From contig VWND01000064.1 of NCBI GenBank assembly GCA_009599575.1, forward strand, positions 1,426,001 through 1,490,000: 64,000 nucleotides of DNA, read 5' to 3'. Position numbers and translations under genes: made by a program. The notes under the pieces were generated by a model. That model saw nothing but the letters and a program-made list of their open reading frames with translations, was not told where the DNA came from and ran no database searches. Within the stretch, counting starts at the first letter, position 1, and the number at the start of each line of letters is the position of its first letter. This document shows, piece by piece, positions 23,253 through 35,763 of this stretch. This DNA comes from Blumeriella jaapii (lineage: Eukaryota > Ascomycota > Leotiomycetes > Helotiales > Drepanopezizaceae).

Positions 23253-25666
23253 GTGGAACTTTGACAGCCTGGACAGCGTCTCAGGGTCAGATAAGCATAA
23301 GCGAGACAGGCTTGCGAACCTTAGACACCAGGACAGCAGGCTCTTTCTTAGAGCATTGAGAGTAAGCCATCGAGAACAAATCAACGAATTGTCCACGCAC
23401 TCAGCCAGCTGCGGAGAAGTTTGCAATAGGATACCGTCACTACTACACCATATATATCAACTCTGGCAAGCAATGGCCTCTTAAACATGATCGTGCCGTG
23501 CTCTGTTCTTGCTTTGCCTCGTTTTCCGCCAGGAATAGATTTTCTAGTGCCCGTCTCCTTTGCCCTACTATTTTCGCTCCCCGTACCAGACACCCAATAG
23601 CTTACACCCTTTCTCTGCCTCCATCAATTCCGTACCTCCGAATGACACGGTCAATGTGCTCAAAACCGCCTCGAGCACGATCAGGAGAAGACGTCGTAGC
23701 AAGTTTTGCCCATCGGCACAGTTCGCAAAGCAGATTTTGGGACGTAGATGGCGTGCGGCTGTTCATTCTGACACGCCGCCAAAGCGTCGTTTATTCCATG
23801 CCGTCTCTCCAGGGCAGAAGCCAGAGCCAGTGAATGACGGATAGCCTGTCTTGCTCCATTCGACCCATTTGAATCTCGTTAGCCTGTACTAAACATCTGG
23901 CATTAACAGGATACCTACTTGGGTATAGACAATGAGTCTTTTCCGCACAAGGCAACAAAATAGGAAATGAGACAATCTCTTTAATCTCCGCCTTGGGCGG
24001 CACGGCTAGCTGACGAAAGTTTCTTTGGACAGAGGTACGCCGCCAGCGGGCAGCTAGCTGGCTACAGTGAGGGCACGATTGAAAAGAACTTGTACGAGGC
24101 TTTGCAGGTGTGGCAGTGCTCGTCAACAGCTGGCTCAAAACTGATGTGAACAAACACTGTCCACGACTCCGAAATGTCTGAAAATAAGCAACATCGTTGA
24201 TAAAACTCTATGGAGGGAACTAAATGCATGGTTTTGCCATGCCTGAGCAGCCTCGTCAATACACCTCTTTTGGATCGTTTCTTTTGCAGTGAGCATGATA
24301 AGCTTGATTTCTGCACGATTCTTATCTTACGATGCGTTCCCATCGTTCTTTTGATTTGTTCGTTCACTGGACCACATGATCGCATCCAGATATTGGATTC
24401 TTCCTTCGGAAGAAGGGTATCCATACACACTGATGCCGGCACTCCTTGAAAATCCTGTTCTCGTGTCGAGTTACAGCCATTTTTGTGTAGAATCGAAGAC
24501 GGCAAATGTGGAGGCTTCTACAGCCTTGGACTTTGTTGTGCTATCGTACAGTAAGTAAGGTGGAGATTTCAAGGAAAAAACGGGGAAATAGCTGCATATT
24601 GTAAATCGTAAAACGCCCACTATCAATGTTTACAGTGATTACAGGGAGAGAGCCGCAATTTCACAATCACTAGCGTTGACTTTGCCAAACGTCGATAGCA
24701 ATGAGAAATTCCGAATCGCTACAAATGAACAAAAAAGCGAGGTAAGAGACGTGGCATAGGAATCGTGACCAAAAGTCCGAGAAAAAGAAATCAGATGCAG
24801 CAGTGCGTAAATGCTAATCAACGGGGCACCGTAAGATATCGTCTAGTCAAAGAATTGACCGAGAATAGTCCCGGGAGCTCGAAGTGCACAAACTGTTGAG
24901 CATCGAAGTAGTGAACCTGGTGTCCATGTCCGCTCCCCTGGATTGCCAGCAGATAAGTATCGACGAGTGGGCTCTTTCTGCTCTGAGGAAGGGCCTGGCC
25001 TTTGTGAGGTGGGTCTGGTCAGCTTGAACTGTACTGTACTGTATGGTTCTACTTCACGGACCGAAATCCGAATTGTCTATCCCAAGCCAAAACCCATGCA
25101 CCGCCATATCCGCGGAAACAGGGGGTGAGCTGCTCAAGCGAGACACTTTACCTGCATATGTACTGCACCGAGACGGGAGCTGGCTAAGAGCTGCGCTGCA
25201 TGCCAACGGAGCCCCCATGTAACAAAGATAAGAGCACGATTACATGCACGTAGGGTCCAAGTCCGAGGCCGAGTCCAGGGAGCGAACTCTTCTAGCTAAA
25301 TTGGGAAGCAGCACATCGACTGTATCGAGAGAAAGAGAGAGAGAGAGACGTGCTTCCCTAAAAGTGGTACACATGCCTCTTTGTCAACAGTCACCCGCTG
25401 ACATCTAAGGAGCTGAAACGACCACGGAGCTAATGGTCGAGCATCGAAAGAATTGATTTTGGCTAAAATTGTAGTATACTATCCGTTTTCTGGATGGGTT
25501 CTTGAGGCATTCGGTTCGGGATATTATCAGCTCCCGTGTTGAAAAGGACAAACCGGCATAGACTGCATGGGATGGACGACGAACTCGGAATGCAAACGTA
25601 TCGGGTCCTATCGTTGTAGTTCCAGATCTAGGGTACGCTTGGTTAGGATCTGGCAATCGAGGGCTG
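23253..25666. other. 2.4-kb convergent intergenic region
   Basis: Between the MOD5 and GH3-GNAT stop codons. Contains a GTACTGTACTGTA copy near 25029 and a GA dinucleotide run at 25328-25347. Several 80-150-codon frames exist on both strands, but none resembles a known protein or carries credible splice structure. I see no gene. Confidence 0.5.
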
Positions 25667-27538
25667 TCAGAGCTTTGAATTATCTTGCCACACATCCCGA
25701 TACTCAGCCCATTTCTTAAATCCTTTGATGATCACGGTCAGCGACTTTGCAGCATTGGACGCTTCCTAGACCTTACCAAGCTGTGTGTAAGTGTCCAATG
25801 CTTCGACTACGCCATCGATAAACATCTTCTCCATGCCTTGACTTTTCAGATTTACCAGGCAGGCATCGAGAAGGCCGCCAATGATTTTTTCTCGATTTTC
25901 TGCTGCCAACTTGTGAGCTACTGACGAATTTGGTAGATCTTTGACGAAGGTTCTCGAGCCGGGAGCATGACATCCAAAAGGAAAACACTCACGATTGATG
26001 CAAATACAACAGACTCCTCCCATGTCATCTGCAATTCGCCCAGCCCATGGTAAATTCGATGCAATTTGACTTCCGCAGCATGGAGTGTAGGTGAGAGCCG
26101 CGGCAACGATCACATCATCTTCGATTCCAATGACCACATCTTTGACGTTCGGCGTGTTCATGAGCGAGGCGTATTGATCGAACCAGCCCATTCTGGCCTC
26201 CTGAAAGGTGGTTTTTTGCACGATCTCGAGTACGTTTCCCATTTCCGCTTGAGTACACGATCTAAACGTTGGAGATACTGACCGAGCATCTTTTTGGTAT
26301 CTCCAATCCGAAAAACTTAATATCAAGTCATAAACTGCCTGTCCTTGGCCTGGGGTATTCCTATCCAGGTGCCAACCTCGACGGCAAAACCATTCATCAG
26401 GAAAATGCATATCAGAAGGTGGCCCGTACAAGATACGAGGGAATGTACTCCCCAATTGCACGCGAACAACCCCTCGTGTCTTTTTCAACTGAGATATAGC
26501 ATGGTTGTGAAGGCTCAAGCCGATGCCTCTGTGCCGACTTGTCGACCGGGTAATAAGAATGGCGATTGATCCAATGAGCTTTTCCCCTTCCTTGTTTACA
26601 TAAGAGAGGTAGGTCGCACAGAATCCAAGGACTTCTCCGCTACTGGGATCACGAGTGACATAGTGTTTGGCATAGCCAGGTCGGTGCAACACGGAGGCCA
26701 GTGTTTTTTCATCCAGGAAAAATTGATCACTCACACAATCTGACCACAGTTGCAAAGTGCTGCTAATGTCCCTGGCCATGTTCCATTGCTCGACCGGCCA
26801 AGTTCCTGGTTGGCGTAAATTCGAAGAAGATCCAGGCAGTCTGTCGGGTTGTGCTCGAGCCTGTTCGCCGAAAATCAATGCCGCCGTGGCTTCTAAGGCT
26901 GGAGACGAGTAACCAGTGGTCTGGATCATTGCTGGAAACGGAGTTGGATGCTGGGTATCTGCCGGGCTATGACATACGACTATTATACATGGCTTGTTTT
27001 CGCTGACAGCAAAGGTCATGTCGGCAACTTCAGTCTGTATCGATTTATCGTGAGAAACGACAAAGCAAAGTATTATGACCTGCCCTCTTTTGATGAAACC
27101 AAGATGAGTTGAAGTGATGCCGTTCCTGGATGAGAAATTAGAGATTGAGGCGATATCTTTGAGAGCTCTCAGACCTGGATGTGTAAGGAACTTGGCGAAT
27201 CCTTGCATGTCTCTTAGATAATGCACGTCCAAGGGGCTCGAAAGGATCGGTGGCCTCTTCCGGATCTTGATGATTGGGATTGACAATCGGGGTAAGAAGG
27301 ATTATGACATCCGTCTCTCGGAGAGATCTGATACAATCAAGCCAGCCCGGCTCGTCTTTGAGCAGAACGGCGAGAGCAGAACCGTCATGACCAGGAGCCG
27401 TGTTCTCGGAACGGGTCGAAAGTTGGCTGGAGTCGATGTACCTAATCGCGTAAGATAAATTCCGCAGAAGATCGCACAATCTTACATGCTATCCGCAACT
27501 TGATCGGTCCCGGCGGTCTCGGCTTTCTGCGATGACAT
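25667..27538 (-). CDS. GH3 C-terminal-domain / GNAT acetyltransferase-like protein lacking the GH3 catalytic barrel
   Basis: Resembles the C-terminal two thirds of fungal beta-N-acetylglucosaminidases of the NagZ (GH3) type that carry GNAT domains. Exons 27486-27538, 27175-27441, 25777-27125, 25667-25722; the sum (1725 nt) gives 574 aa. Order: short start MSSQKAETAGTDQVADSM; GH3 C-terminal alpha/beta domain (IILLTPIVNPNHQD, DPFEPLGRALSKRHARI, NGITSTHLGFIKRGQVI, QTTGYSSPALEATAALIFGE); first GNAT-like repeat with GFCATYLSY, HRGIGLSLHNHAISQL and VQLGSTFPRILYGPP; second GNAT-like repeat ending FIDGVVEALDTYTQLG plus FKKWAEYRDVWQDNSKL from the last exon. No TIM-barrel sequence (KHFPGHG-like) was found upstream to 29266. 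A further in-frame 72-bp intron near 25910-25990 (GTGAGT donor) is possible. Acetyl-CoA binding is inferred only. Confidence 0.75.
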
Positions 27539-29266
27539 GCTCAGATTATCACAGGAAGAAACTGCTCTGCTTAAGCACAACTCGCGTGATAGTTGTGATA
27601 GTGGGTTCACTCACCAGTACCCGTTCTGCGGTTGCCAGACTCGGAGCGAACCAGTCTGATGATCTCCACGAGGTTTTTGAAAGAACAACTGTCTTTGGCC
27701 CACGGAGCAGTCGATCTTGCGAGACTCAAGGTGCAAATTTCCAAGGAGGGGAAACGGGGGGATTGTCTTCCATCAAGAACGGCTCGGGTCCAAAGACGGG
27801 GACACCCACGGCCACAAACAACACGACGTCTGCTGGATTAGCTCGGCCCTGCTACTCTAGGATTCTGGTGGTCATGTCGTGTTCCGAGAAATTCGTGAAC
27901 AAGGTGGGGATTTGGGGAGGAGGAGATGGCTCCGGTTTTGATGGATCCGAAAGCATCAAAATAAAGTTTCGCTTCCATGGCCGTTACAGACTAGCGACGC
28001 TAGTGGCATGGGACAAAATGACAGAAATATCGACAAGCGCATAATGAAGTTGTACGGACTGCAAGCTCTGATCGAGGGACAAATGGACAGGCACCACTAG
28101 CAGGAGCATATGCACCATCCTGGTCGAGGTGCAGGTGATGCTAAAGCCTCTGCATGGCAAAAGGCGGTCGAGTCAGTGAAAGGCGAAGGAAACATTGCGG
28201 TCCGGAACTTTCTCCGGCCCCTAAGAATAGCCGGTCCCCCTCTCTTTTTGGCTTGGGGCTCGAGAGTTTCCCTGGAGAGAAAGGCCTGCATAATTCGCAA
28301 GTCGGCGATGGAGTGGTGTATTGCCAACGCCTCTCAGACGTCGGCCTGGATCGCTGCGACAGTTGATTCGTGCCAGCGCGCTCTTGACGGCAAGATACAC
28401 CCCGCGAAGGGCCTGGGCTACCTCGAATTCCATGGGTCGGAGTGGCAGTGCTGCCGAACTACCTACTGTATGTGCAGTACACACTAGGCGACATGGCCTT
28501 TTCCCAGGAAAACAACAGCCTGGTACAGTAGAGGGGGACCAGCTAGGCACCGTACACATTAGCCAGGTAACGAAGGACATCGATTCATACCAAGCAAGAT
28601 GAAACAAGTTTCTAAGGCAGAGATCTGTTTCTGTGTGTCATACACGATCCTCGATGATGGCGGCATGCACTGTAAAGTGCTTTCGATGATGGCCAAAGTC
28701 ACACAGAATGGCCGAATTCAAGGTCCAAGGACGTTTCTCATCGCCACTGACTGCTTTATGTCTGCCACGCAGCTCGATTCCAGACCTGGTCTGCGCTCCG
28801 CCGTGTCCCGTTGATTTCCTTGGATGAGAGTGAGGTGATGTGCAGCCAGCCAGCCCATCGAGCTCCTCTTTGCATCGAACCTGGTGTGGAGGAATGCTAT
28901 GCTCGGAGAATATGCGTAGCCGTGTAGGAGACCTGACATGTGGCACGCCCTCCCAGCTTTCTTCGACGAGGAATTCGAGAGATTCAGAGAGCCGCTGACG
29001 TGGTAGGAAAGTGTGAGGTGTGGTTGATGGCGCTGTGAGACGTGCAAGATGAAAACTGGCTTAGATGTCTGATTCATGCGCGAAACCAGCCATTATATCG
29101 TAGTCGTTGAGTTTCTCGGCTGGCTTTGACCCGAGTCAGGCTCTAAACTCGGGTAGCACAAAACTTTCGGCCAGGCGAACCACCAAACAACGGCCGAAGC
29201 GGCCCGATCATCAGGCAAACCGCCGTCAAGAACGTCGCGGGATCGTTGTGGAAGGTGTCCTGGGCC
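27539..29266. other. 1.7-kb divergent intergenic region
   Basis: Between the GH3-GNAT start (-) and the CENP-I start (+). Specifically searched for GH3 barrel motifs on the - strand without success. No other gene recognised. Confidence 0.5.
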
Positions 29267-31768
29267 ATGGCCGATGTTCTAGATGCCGAAGACAGCATTT
29301 CCGAGCTGATCGTCGACCTACAAAGAGGTGAGGACGCGTCGTTGAACGCGTCGGCCGAGAAACGCGTCTGAATGCCAACTGATTGTATATAGAGGCAAAG
29401 AAAACAGCAAAACAGCGCACGGTCAAGATCGCAAGCTTGATCGAAGCAATCTGCTCCAAAGCCTATTCCGAGGGTCTCTCCAACATATCGTTGGAGCGTG
29501 TGGTGGACATCATCACACGTCCCAACCAGCTCGACCAAAGCAGTCTCGGCGCTCTGCTCCGCAACCTCTATCCCGCTAGCAAAGTCCCAGATGGCATCGT
29601 CGTCAAAGTAGTTGGAAGCTTGGGACATGGTCGAACAAAGCCTTCCTACTCTGCCCAAGCTGCTCTGCTGAAGTGGATCGTTATGGTCTACGATGTCCTC
29701 GAGAACCAGAAGATTTTGTCGCAGCTTTATAGCGTCTTGTTCAACCTACTTGACACGTCTGCTCTCCGGTAAGCTGCCAAGTTATTCTCTCGCTCTTTCT
29801 ACTGGTGCACTTACTGATGCTTCCAAATCAGACCGCAGCTTTGTCACGTGCTATCTCTGATCACTCGACGGAAACATGTTAGGCCTTTCAGGATACAAGT
29901 TTTGTATGAATGAACTAGACCCCGTATATCAGCACTCTAGCTGATGTCACATAAGGATGGAATCGGCTCGCCAAGCCGGAAATGAGCCTCCTCTCGTGGG
30001 GCTAATGAGAGTATTTAAAGACTACTATCCAGATGTCATCGTAGGCGAGGTCACGTCTGGACGAGCTTCTGTCTTCACAGTGAGTCAAACTGTCACAGGC
30101 TTGTAAATCTTGCTAATGAAGATTTAGCATCCTAATGCAGAGTGGCGGCAACACCTTTATGAGATCCAGGAATTACACCTGCAGAGAACGCAAGATGGCG
30201 TACCGATGGACAAGAGGGCCTTCAAAGTCGCTCGCAAGAACGGATCGAAACGAACCATGGCATCGGTGTTACCTCAAGTCTACACATCGCGTGCTCAAGA
30301 GGTACCCACCCGCAGACTCTTGTCCAGAGAATACGACTAACAAGCAAGATCTCTGTCACTCTAGAGGAAATCGAAGACGTTCACCAATTCGTCTGGAATC
30401 TTGAGAAGATCGACCCACCTAATCAGCTAGTTGCCGTGCTCAATGATCCTCTGCTGCAAAAATTTATGCAGCTGAGATCGAGCGACACTAACTCACGGCG
30501 GGTCGACAATTGGCTAGTGGCCTTCTTCGAGGACCGATTGCAAGCGGACTCGAGTGAGAAAGAGATCACAGAAATTCTTGAATCCATACTCAGTTATACT
30601 CGCCACTTCAAGGTATGACTTGTTTCTATTTCACCCACTATCAATAAGCTAAAGCTACGACTTAGACGCTACCACATGCATGTCAGAGTTATCTCAAGGC
30701 CATGATTCCTTCTTGGGATGGTACATCGAACCGTCGAGTGATTCTTGACCTACTTTCGTATACCCCAATCGGACCATTTGAAGGTCGGTCTATCACACCG
30801 TTAACAGAGAAGCTTACTAACCGGTCCCAGACCTGTACACATCCGTGTTCCAGCCACTTGAAGAAGCTCTGCTTGATGACGGCACTACCGACTCTCTCCT
30901 TTCACTTCTCACCTTCTACAAGGACCTAATAGACCAATGGATGGTTTTTCTCCTCTCAGAACTCCCAGGAACCTCTGGCCCAAGTACAGCAACCTCTCTC
31001 GCGGCTCTGACAGCACATGCCAACGCCCTCGCCCTGACCGTCCTCCAAACCACCACCACCGTCTCGACTCTATCTGCAATCCTCTCCTTCTACGAAACAA
31101 CCGCCTCGCTGATTACCCACCCGGCCCTCAAATCCACCACCCGCATCACGATCCCCTCCGCCGAGATAATCTACACCCTTTTCTTCACGCCCTCCCTCAG
31201 CATTACCAGCCGCCTCTGCGCCATCCTCGCCCTCTACAAACGCGCCTTCGAGCTGGCCATGGCATCCAAGCCTGCGAGCTCCAAGGCGCCGCAGCAGACG
31301 TACCCAAAAGACTACGTCAACCATTTCAACGGCTACCTGATGGACGTCTGTAACTGCATCTGGCGGTCTCGCGCCTTCAACACTGCAGATCCCAACGCCT
31401 ATGGGTGTCTGGTGCCGCCAGCAGTCACCCAAGCGCTGGGTGCGTATGTGACGGCAACCGACCCGACGTGCACGCTGCCGAATCTTTTTGGCTTCTCGTA
31501 TTCGCCGCTGCTGTGTCTGTTTGCGATTGAGTATGTTCGGGAGCTGGAAGACAGGGCCGGGAATCTCGAGCGTCGACATGCTGGGCCTGTAACGCAGAAC
31601 TCCCTGAAGCAGCTCGAGGAGGCTGGCGGGCTCAAGTTGGCGTGGCCGGACTATAAGCTGGGTGTGTTGACGTATATGGAGCGCAAAGGCATTGCTGGGA
31701 TTGGCGAGCTGATGAATAACACTATGAAGCATCTGATGGCTGCGCGGGAGAACCAGGTGCAAGCTTGA
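29267..31768 (+). CDS. mis6: inner kinetochore protein CENP-I / Mis6
   Basis: Component of the constitutive centromere-associated network that helps place CENP-A and hold the outer kinetochore. Eight exons inferred: 29267-29327, 29393-29768, 29832-29903, 29956-30079, 30128-30301, 30349-30612, 30666-30783, 30831-31768; total 2127 nt, 708 aa. Start MADVLDAEDSISELIVDLQR; the frame is closed upstream by a stop. Mis6 hallmarks: ALLRNLYPASKVPDGIVVK, GSLGHGRTKPSYSAQAALLK, VMVYDVLENQKILSQLYSV, SLITRRKHVRPFRIQ, MRVFKDYYPDVIVGEVTSGR and LSYTPIGPFEDLYTSVFQPL. The protein is all alpha-helical with no enzyme motif. All seven introns are 47-65 bp with clear branch sites. Confidence 0.92.
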
Positions 31769-32099
31769 TAGGGCATTGGGAAAAGAATGAGCATTTGCGC
31801 AGCACTAGCAACTGGTAGCTGGTAGTGGGAAGGGATGGTAGTGGAGTTTGGATGATATGGATCTTGAATACCCAGCTTTATTGAGAATTACGTAGTGTGA
31901 AGGCATCTGCACCAAGCAAGCCTGTTCCCGCACCCATCACAGCCATCAGTCATCTTGAGACCCCCCAGACGCCCGCGAACCGTATTTCCCAACAAGCACC
32001 CGAAGTCCTTCACGGCTTGCTCCTCCCGCCCTCCTACTTGCCAAGCGTTCGGTCGTGGTTTTCTTCAGTAAACTTTCGTCACTCTCGCGCTCCACACCC
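31769..32099. other. convergent gap CENP-I / SPT small subunit
   Basis: 331 bp of presumed 3' untranslated sequence. Nothing recognised. Confidence 0.5.
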
Positions 32100-32650
32100 T
32101 CACAACTCCTTCCCCGTCCCCAAAGCCGACGAGCCTGCCGTAGCCACGCCCTCTTTCACCATCTCTGCCATGGCCGTCGCGCTCGACTTGCTCTCCAAGG
32201 CCGACTGCACGGCCACCTTGGCGCTCTCGTCACCATTGTAGTAGAACCAGGCACGGTTGGTCAGGAAGGCGATGTGCTGCGGCAGGTAGAGCGTCATGGC
32301 GATGATGATCATGCTGAAGAAGAGAAAGAGGAAGGAATCTGTCGGGTTGCCGACCTGTTAGTATGTACATGCGTGCCGGAACAAGTCGCTATCGAGAGGA
32401 ATTGGAGGGAAGGACATCTGAAAAGGGGGGGGGGAAGAGTTGCAGGAGTTGTTGCATCGGTGTCGATATACGGAGGAGAAGGGAGGAACGCACTGAAGAT
32501 GAATTTCTCGGTGGGCGTCAACATGTACAGGGAGAAAGTCACCTGTGTGGATTAGCACTCGCTCAATGAAGGGGTTGTGAGGGGGTCAAATACTTCATAT
32601 TGATATCTCTTTCTCTGCAGCCACCGGAACGTTGACGCGAACAAGGTCAT
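32100..32650 (-). CDS. small subunit of serine palmitoyltransferase (ssSPT-like)
   Basis: Small ER-membrane activator of serine palmitoyltransferase, the first enzyme of sphingolipid synthesis. Exons 32594-32650, 32494-32542, 32100-32338 (114 aa), pieced together from splice sites because no exon is long. Pattern: MTLFASTFRWLQRKRYQYEV, then FSLYMLTPTEKFIFNS at the second junction, then a hydrophobic segment FLFLFFSMIIIAMTLYLPQH. This matches the animal ssSPT layout (WxxxxYxxLVTxLYMLxPxE, helix, then MPQH) with the same spacing of 19 residues between the conserved Phe and PQH. The C-terminal extension has polar Ala/Ser/Glu residues. The 155-bp second intron ends at a CAG at 32339-32341, not the nearer CAG after TACTAA, which would break the frame. 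Confidence 0.85.
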
Positions 32651-32906
32651 TTTGAAATCTCACTCCCACTCTCTCAATCGTCTCGTAATCGCAGATCCAA
32701 CGGGGAGCGCAGGCAGTGCAGGAGAAGCAATCGATCAAGGGGGGGGTTGACAGAGGACAATCACAACAGAGCGACGCGTAATGGTTGTGATGTGCGATCG
32801 GACGTGGTTTTCAAATAGAACAAGGCTCGGCGCAGCGTCCACTTTGGCCAGCCCAGGCCAGGGTTTGTCCATCACCATCCCAATAACCAACCAACCAATA
32901 TGTACA

Positions 32907-33510
32907 ATGCTACTCATCCGCCTCTCCTCCGTCTCGCGGAGGTCAGTCCTTGACAGCCTCTCACGGCAATGCGTGCAATCATGTAGCTTCACCTCCTCGC
33001 CAGCATCGCGGGCAAAGAAAATGCCGGATCGCCCCCCACCCGTGGACGAGAGCGAGTTCTCAGAGGCCTTCTTGAAAGGCAGTGGGCCTGGAGGGCAGAA
33101 GATAGTGTGTCTCCTCCCCCTCCTCTCCCTCTGCCTCAATCCAATCCAATTTGTTCCATCGCTATCATGGCAAAACGTCTAAACGAACACCCTTGACGTA
33201 GAACAAAACCTCCTCAGCTGTGCAACTGAAGCACCACCCCACGGGCCTCGTTCTCAAAGTGCAAGCCACGCGCTCGCGCACCCAAAATCGCAAGATCGCG
33301 CGGCAAATGCTTGCGGAGCGCGTCGAGGAGCTTGACAAGGGGAAGGAGAGCAGGCTCGCGGTCGTGGGGGAGACGAAGAGGAAGAAGAAGAGTAGCAAGG
33401 CGAAGAAGAGCAGGAGGAAGTACCGCTTGCTGGAGGAGGCGAAGGGAAAGGAGCCCGGGATTGAGGAAGGGGGGGAGGGGGAGCGTGGAGAGAATGGGGA
33501 GAAGTCCTAG
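32907..33510 (+). CDS. mitochondrial class I release-factor-like protein with GGQ motif
   Basis: Short RF-1-domain protein of the C12orf65/Rso55 type, which acts on stalled mitochondrial ribosomes. Exons 32907-33104 and 33202-33510 (168 aa); intron 33105-33201. The N-terminus MLLIRLSSVSRRSVLDSLSR looks like a mitochondrial presequence. DESEFSEAFLKGSGPGGQKI carries the catalytic GGQ; NKTSSAVQLKHHPTGLVLK follows across the intron, then TRSRTQNRKIARQMLAERVE. The basic C-terminal tail (KRKKKSSKAKKSRRKYRLLE) is typical for ribosome binding. No codon-recognition domains (PXT/SPF) are present, as expected. Shares a 256-bp divergent promoter with the ssSPT gene. Confidence 0.92.
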
Positions 33511-33860
33511 AGACTTCTTTTGTAAAGAGTATACGACTTCGCTTGAAGGCAAAGCCGACATCCCAATCACGAAAAACCATTACATAGGCGTTCGTTTCGT
33601 CTACCCATCAAATGCGATGAGTGCTTCTTATTCACAAATTGTTTTCTAATGCTACGACTATCTACTAACCAGGATGTGAGACAACCACTGGTTGCGTGAG
33701 CCAATAATCACTTATGCGACGTCGGAAAGAAACTAACAGATGACCAAGTGATTTACAGGTGACATAGCACGCCCAGAGCAAGTGCAAATACGCCGGAGGT
33801 ACAGAGCTATATACATGATTGATACAGACTCTTCTGCATTCAAAATACGACTGCCGGCAT
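33511..33860. other. convergent gap between the release factor-like and CorA genes
   Basis: 350 bp; no gene or repeat seen. Confidence 0.5.
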
Positions 33861-35763
33861 CTAGATGTATCTGAGTCTCTTTGCAAGCGTGAGAGCTACG
33901 ATGCAGAAGACCACCAAGAATCCGAGAATAGAAAAGAACGGACCCAAGCTCTCACTGTTCTTCCATGGGACCGCAACGTTCATGCCGAACATACCGCAAA
34001 CCAAGTTCAAAGGAACGAGAATGGATGCTAGTAGAGTGATCTTGCTGAGAACTTTGTTGCTGTTGTTGCCTTGCAGAATGTTCTCAATCGAGAGTTGGGC
34101 GAGATAATTGCTGTGAGATCGAGAGAGCATCTTCTCAAAGTGAGACAGACTGGTCATCATGGTAACGACGTGATCTTGGATATCGCCAAGATAGAGGCCG
34201 ATGTCTAGCTTCGGAGTGACCTTGTAATCAGCGTTGCAGCGTTTGGTGAAGCCTCGGAGGACATCAGCTTTGCCACCTAAAAGCTTCATCAAGCCCATGA
34301 CGTTCTTTCGAGTCATGCCGATTTGGCGCAAGAAATTATGCATATCATCGGTGCGTGAGATAAAGACTGCATCTTCAATGCTATCCGTTTCTCTTTCGAT
34401 TTTGTCGATGATAGGAGCGAAAGCATCAACGATATCATCTCTGTAATTTCATCAGTACACAATTGGTGAAAACGATTTGTGGCACTTACATCAATGCATA
34501 ACAAATCCAATCGGAGCTAAGAGACATGAAGTCCTTGAGCTTTGTAATTCTTTGTCGAACTTGAGCGGCGTGAGGGTTGGGGACGAAGCTGAAGCTAAGA
34601 GTGCCTTCCCGGAACACAACCACGTAGGTATTGAAAGGCTCATACTCCTGACCGCCGTCAACTTCTTCCACGTGGAAGGAGCGGAAACAAGCGAAGTAGT
34701 ATGATGGAAAGAGCTCAATCTTCTCACGTGCTTCCTGAGTGTTGATATCCTCGATGGTCAAGGGATGAATACCGAATGCACGACAGATGGCTGTGATTTC
34801 TTCCTTCGTGGGACTGTTCATATTCAACCACCAGACCCCATCACAATCATCTGCTGACGGCGGCAGTGTGAACAGGCTTCTGACGTCCTCTCCTGGCAGT
34901 ACAAGATCACCAAACTCAGCAGCATGGATAGTAGATTCGCCAAGGGTTGAGAAGAACTCGAAACGGTTTTCAATGCGTTGAGGCTCCCCAATTTTCTCAT
35001 CCAATTCTTGCGATTTGATTTTCTCACTTAATCCGGAAGATCTCCCGGACGGAACGTCAATGATATCTCCGTCAGATGTAACGATTGTCGGAACCGTTTG
35101 CTTGTGCGTAAGATCGTGGAAGATGCGGGCTTGTGGCTGGCCTTGGGGTGGTGTTCTGTCTCGGTTCTCCTCGTCGGCAATAAAATCTTCCAGAAGCTCA
35201 AAGTCGATTCGAAGACTGTTCTTATTGCCTTCGGCATGCAATGGAAAGCAGACATCCTCTTCGGCGGTTCGGCAGCTTCCAGTGGAACTCTTAGCATCAC
35301 CATGATCGTTGGTGTATCGTCTGCTTCGAAGGCTACGGCGGCTTCTGCGGCTATCATGCGAGATTGATCTTTGAAGTTCGCAGTCTTCGCGTCGTCGGGC
35401 CTCGGCGAAAGCCTTCACCGAGCTTGGTGGAGAGGTTGATCTCGGGTCAACGGTCGTTACAGTCCCGCGGCGGCTTCTGCCAGGTATCGTTCGCGGCAAT
35501 GGAGAGATGCCTCTGAAGTCTTCTTCCTCGACCGCATCTTCTTCAAAATCTCGAGCGATAGGCGGCGAAAGTGCTTCGTTGACAAGAGCAAGATCCGGCT
35601 GTAGGTTACGGCGGAAGTTGCTATGCATCGTGTCGGCGGTACCGCGTCTAGACCGTGGCTTTTGAACGGAAGCGCTCTGGTGTCGGTGATCGTCAAGCTC
35701 TGGTACTGGTGTGCTGTAGCCAGAGTTGTTGGAGCTCTGAGAGTTGCTCTCGTGGTCAGACAT
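33861..35763 (-). CDS. CorA/Alr-family magnesium transporter
   Basis: Plasma-membrane (Alr1/Alr2-like) divalent cation channel. Exons 34490-35763 and 33861-34440 (617 aa); intron 34441-34489 joins CYAL to IDDIVDAFAPIIDKIE. The start is MSDHESNSQ, the first ATG in frame. A long Ser/Arg-rich cytosolic N-terminus of about 200 residues carries RRGT/RRSRR motifs (possible kinase sites). The CorA core includes GVWWLNMNSPTKEEI, HPLTIEDINTQEAREKIE and a coiled helix. Two transmembrane helices sit at the very C-terminus, with the selectivity signature GMN in CGMFGMNVAVPWKNSE between them. No essential residue is missing. Confidence 0.94.

Noticed and set aside
32339..32352. First CAG after TACTAAC as acceptor in the SPT small-subunit gene
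   Set aside because: It gives the wrong phase and breaks the conserved helix; the next CAG 14 nt downstream keeps the family spacing exactly.
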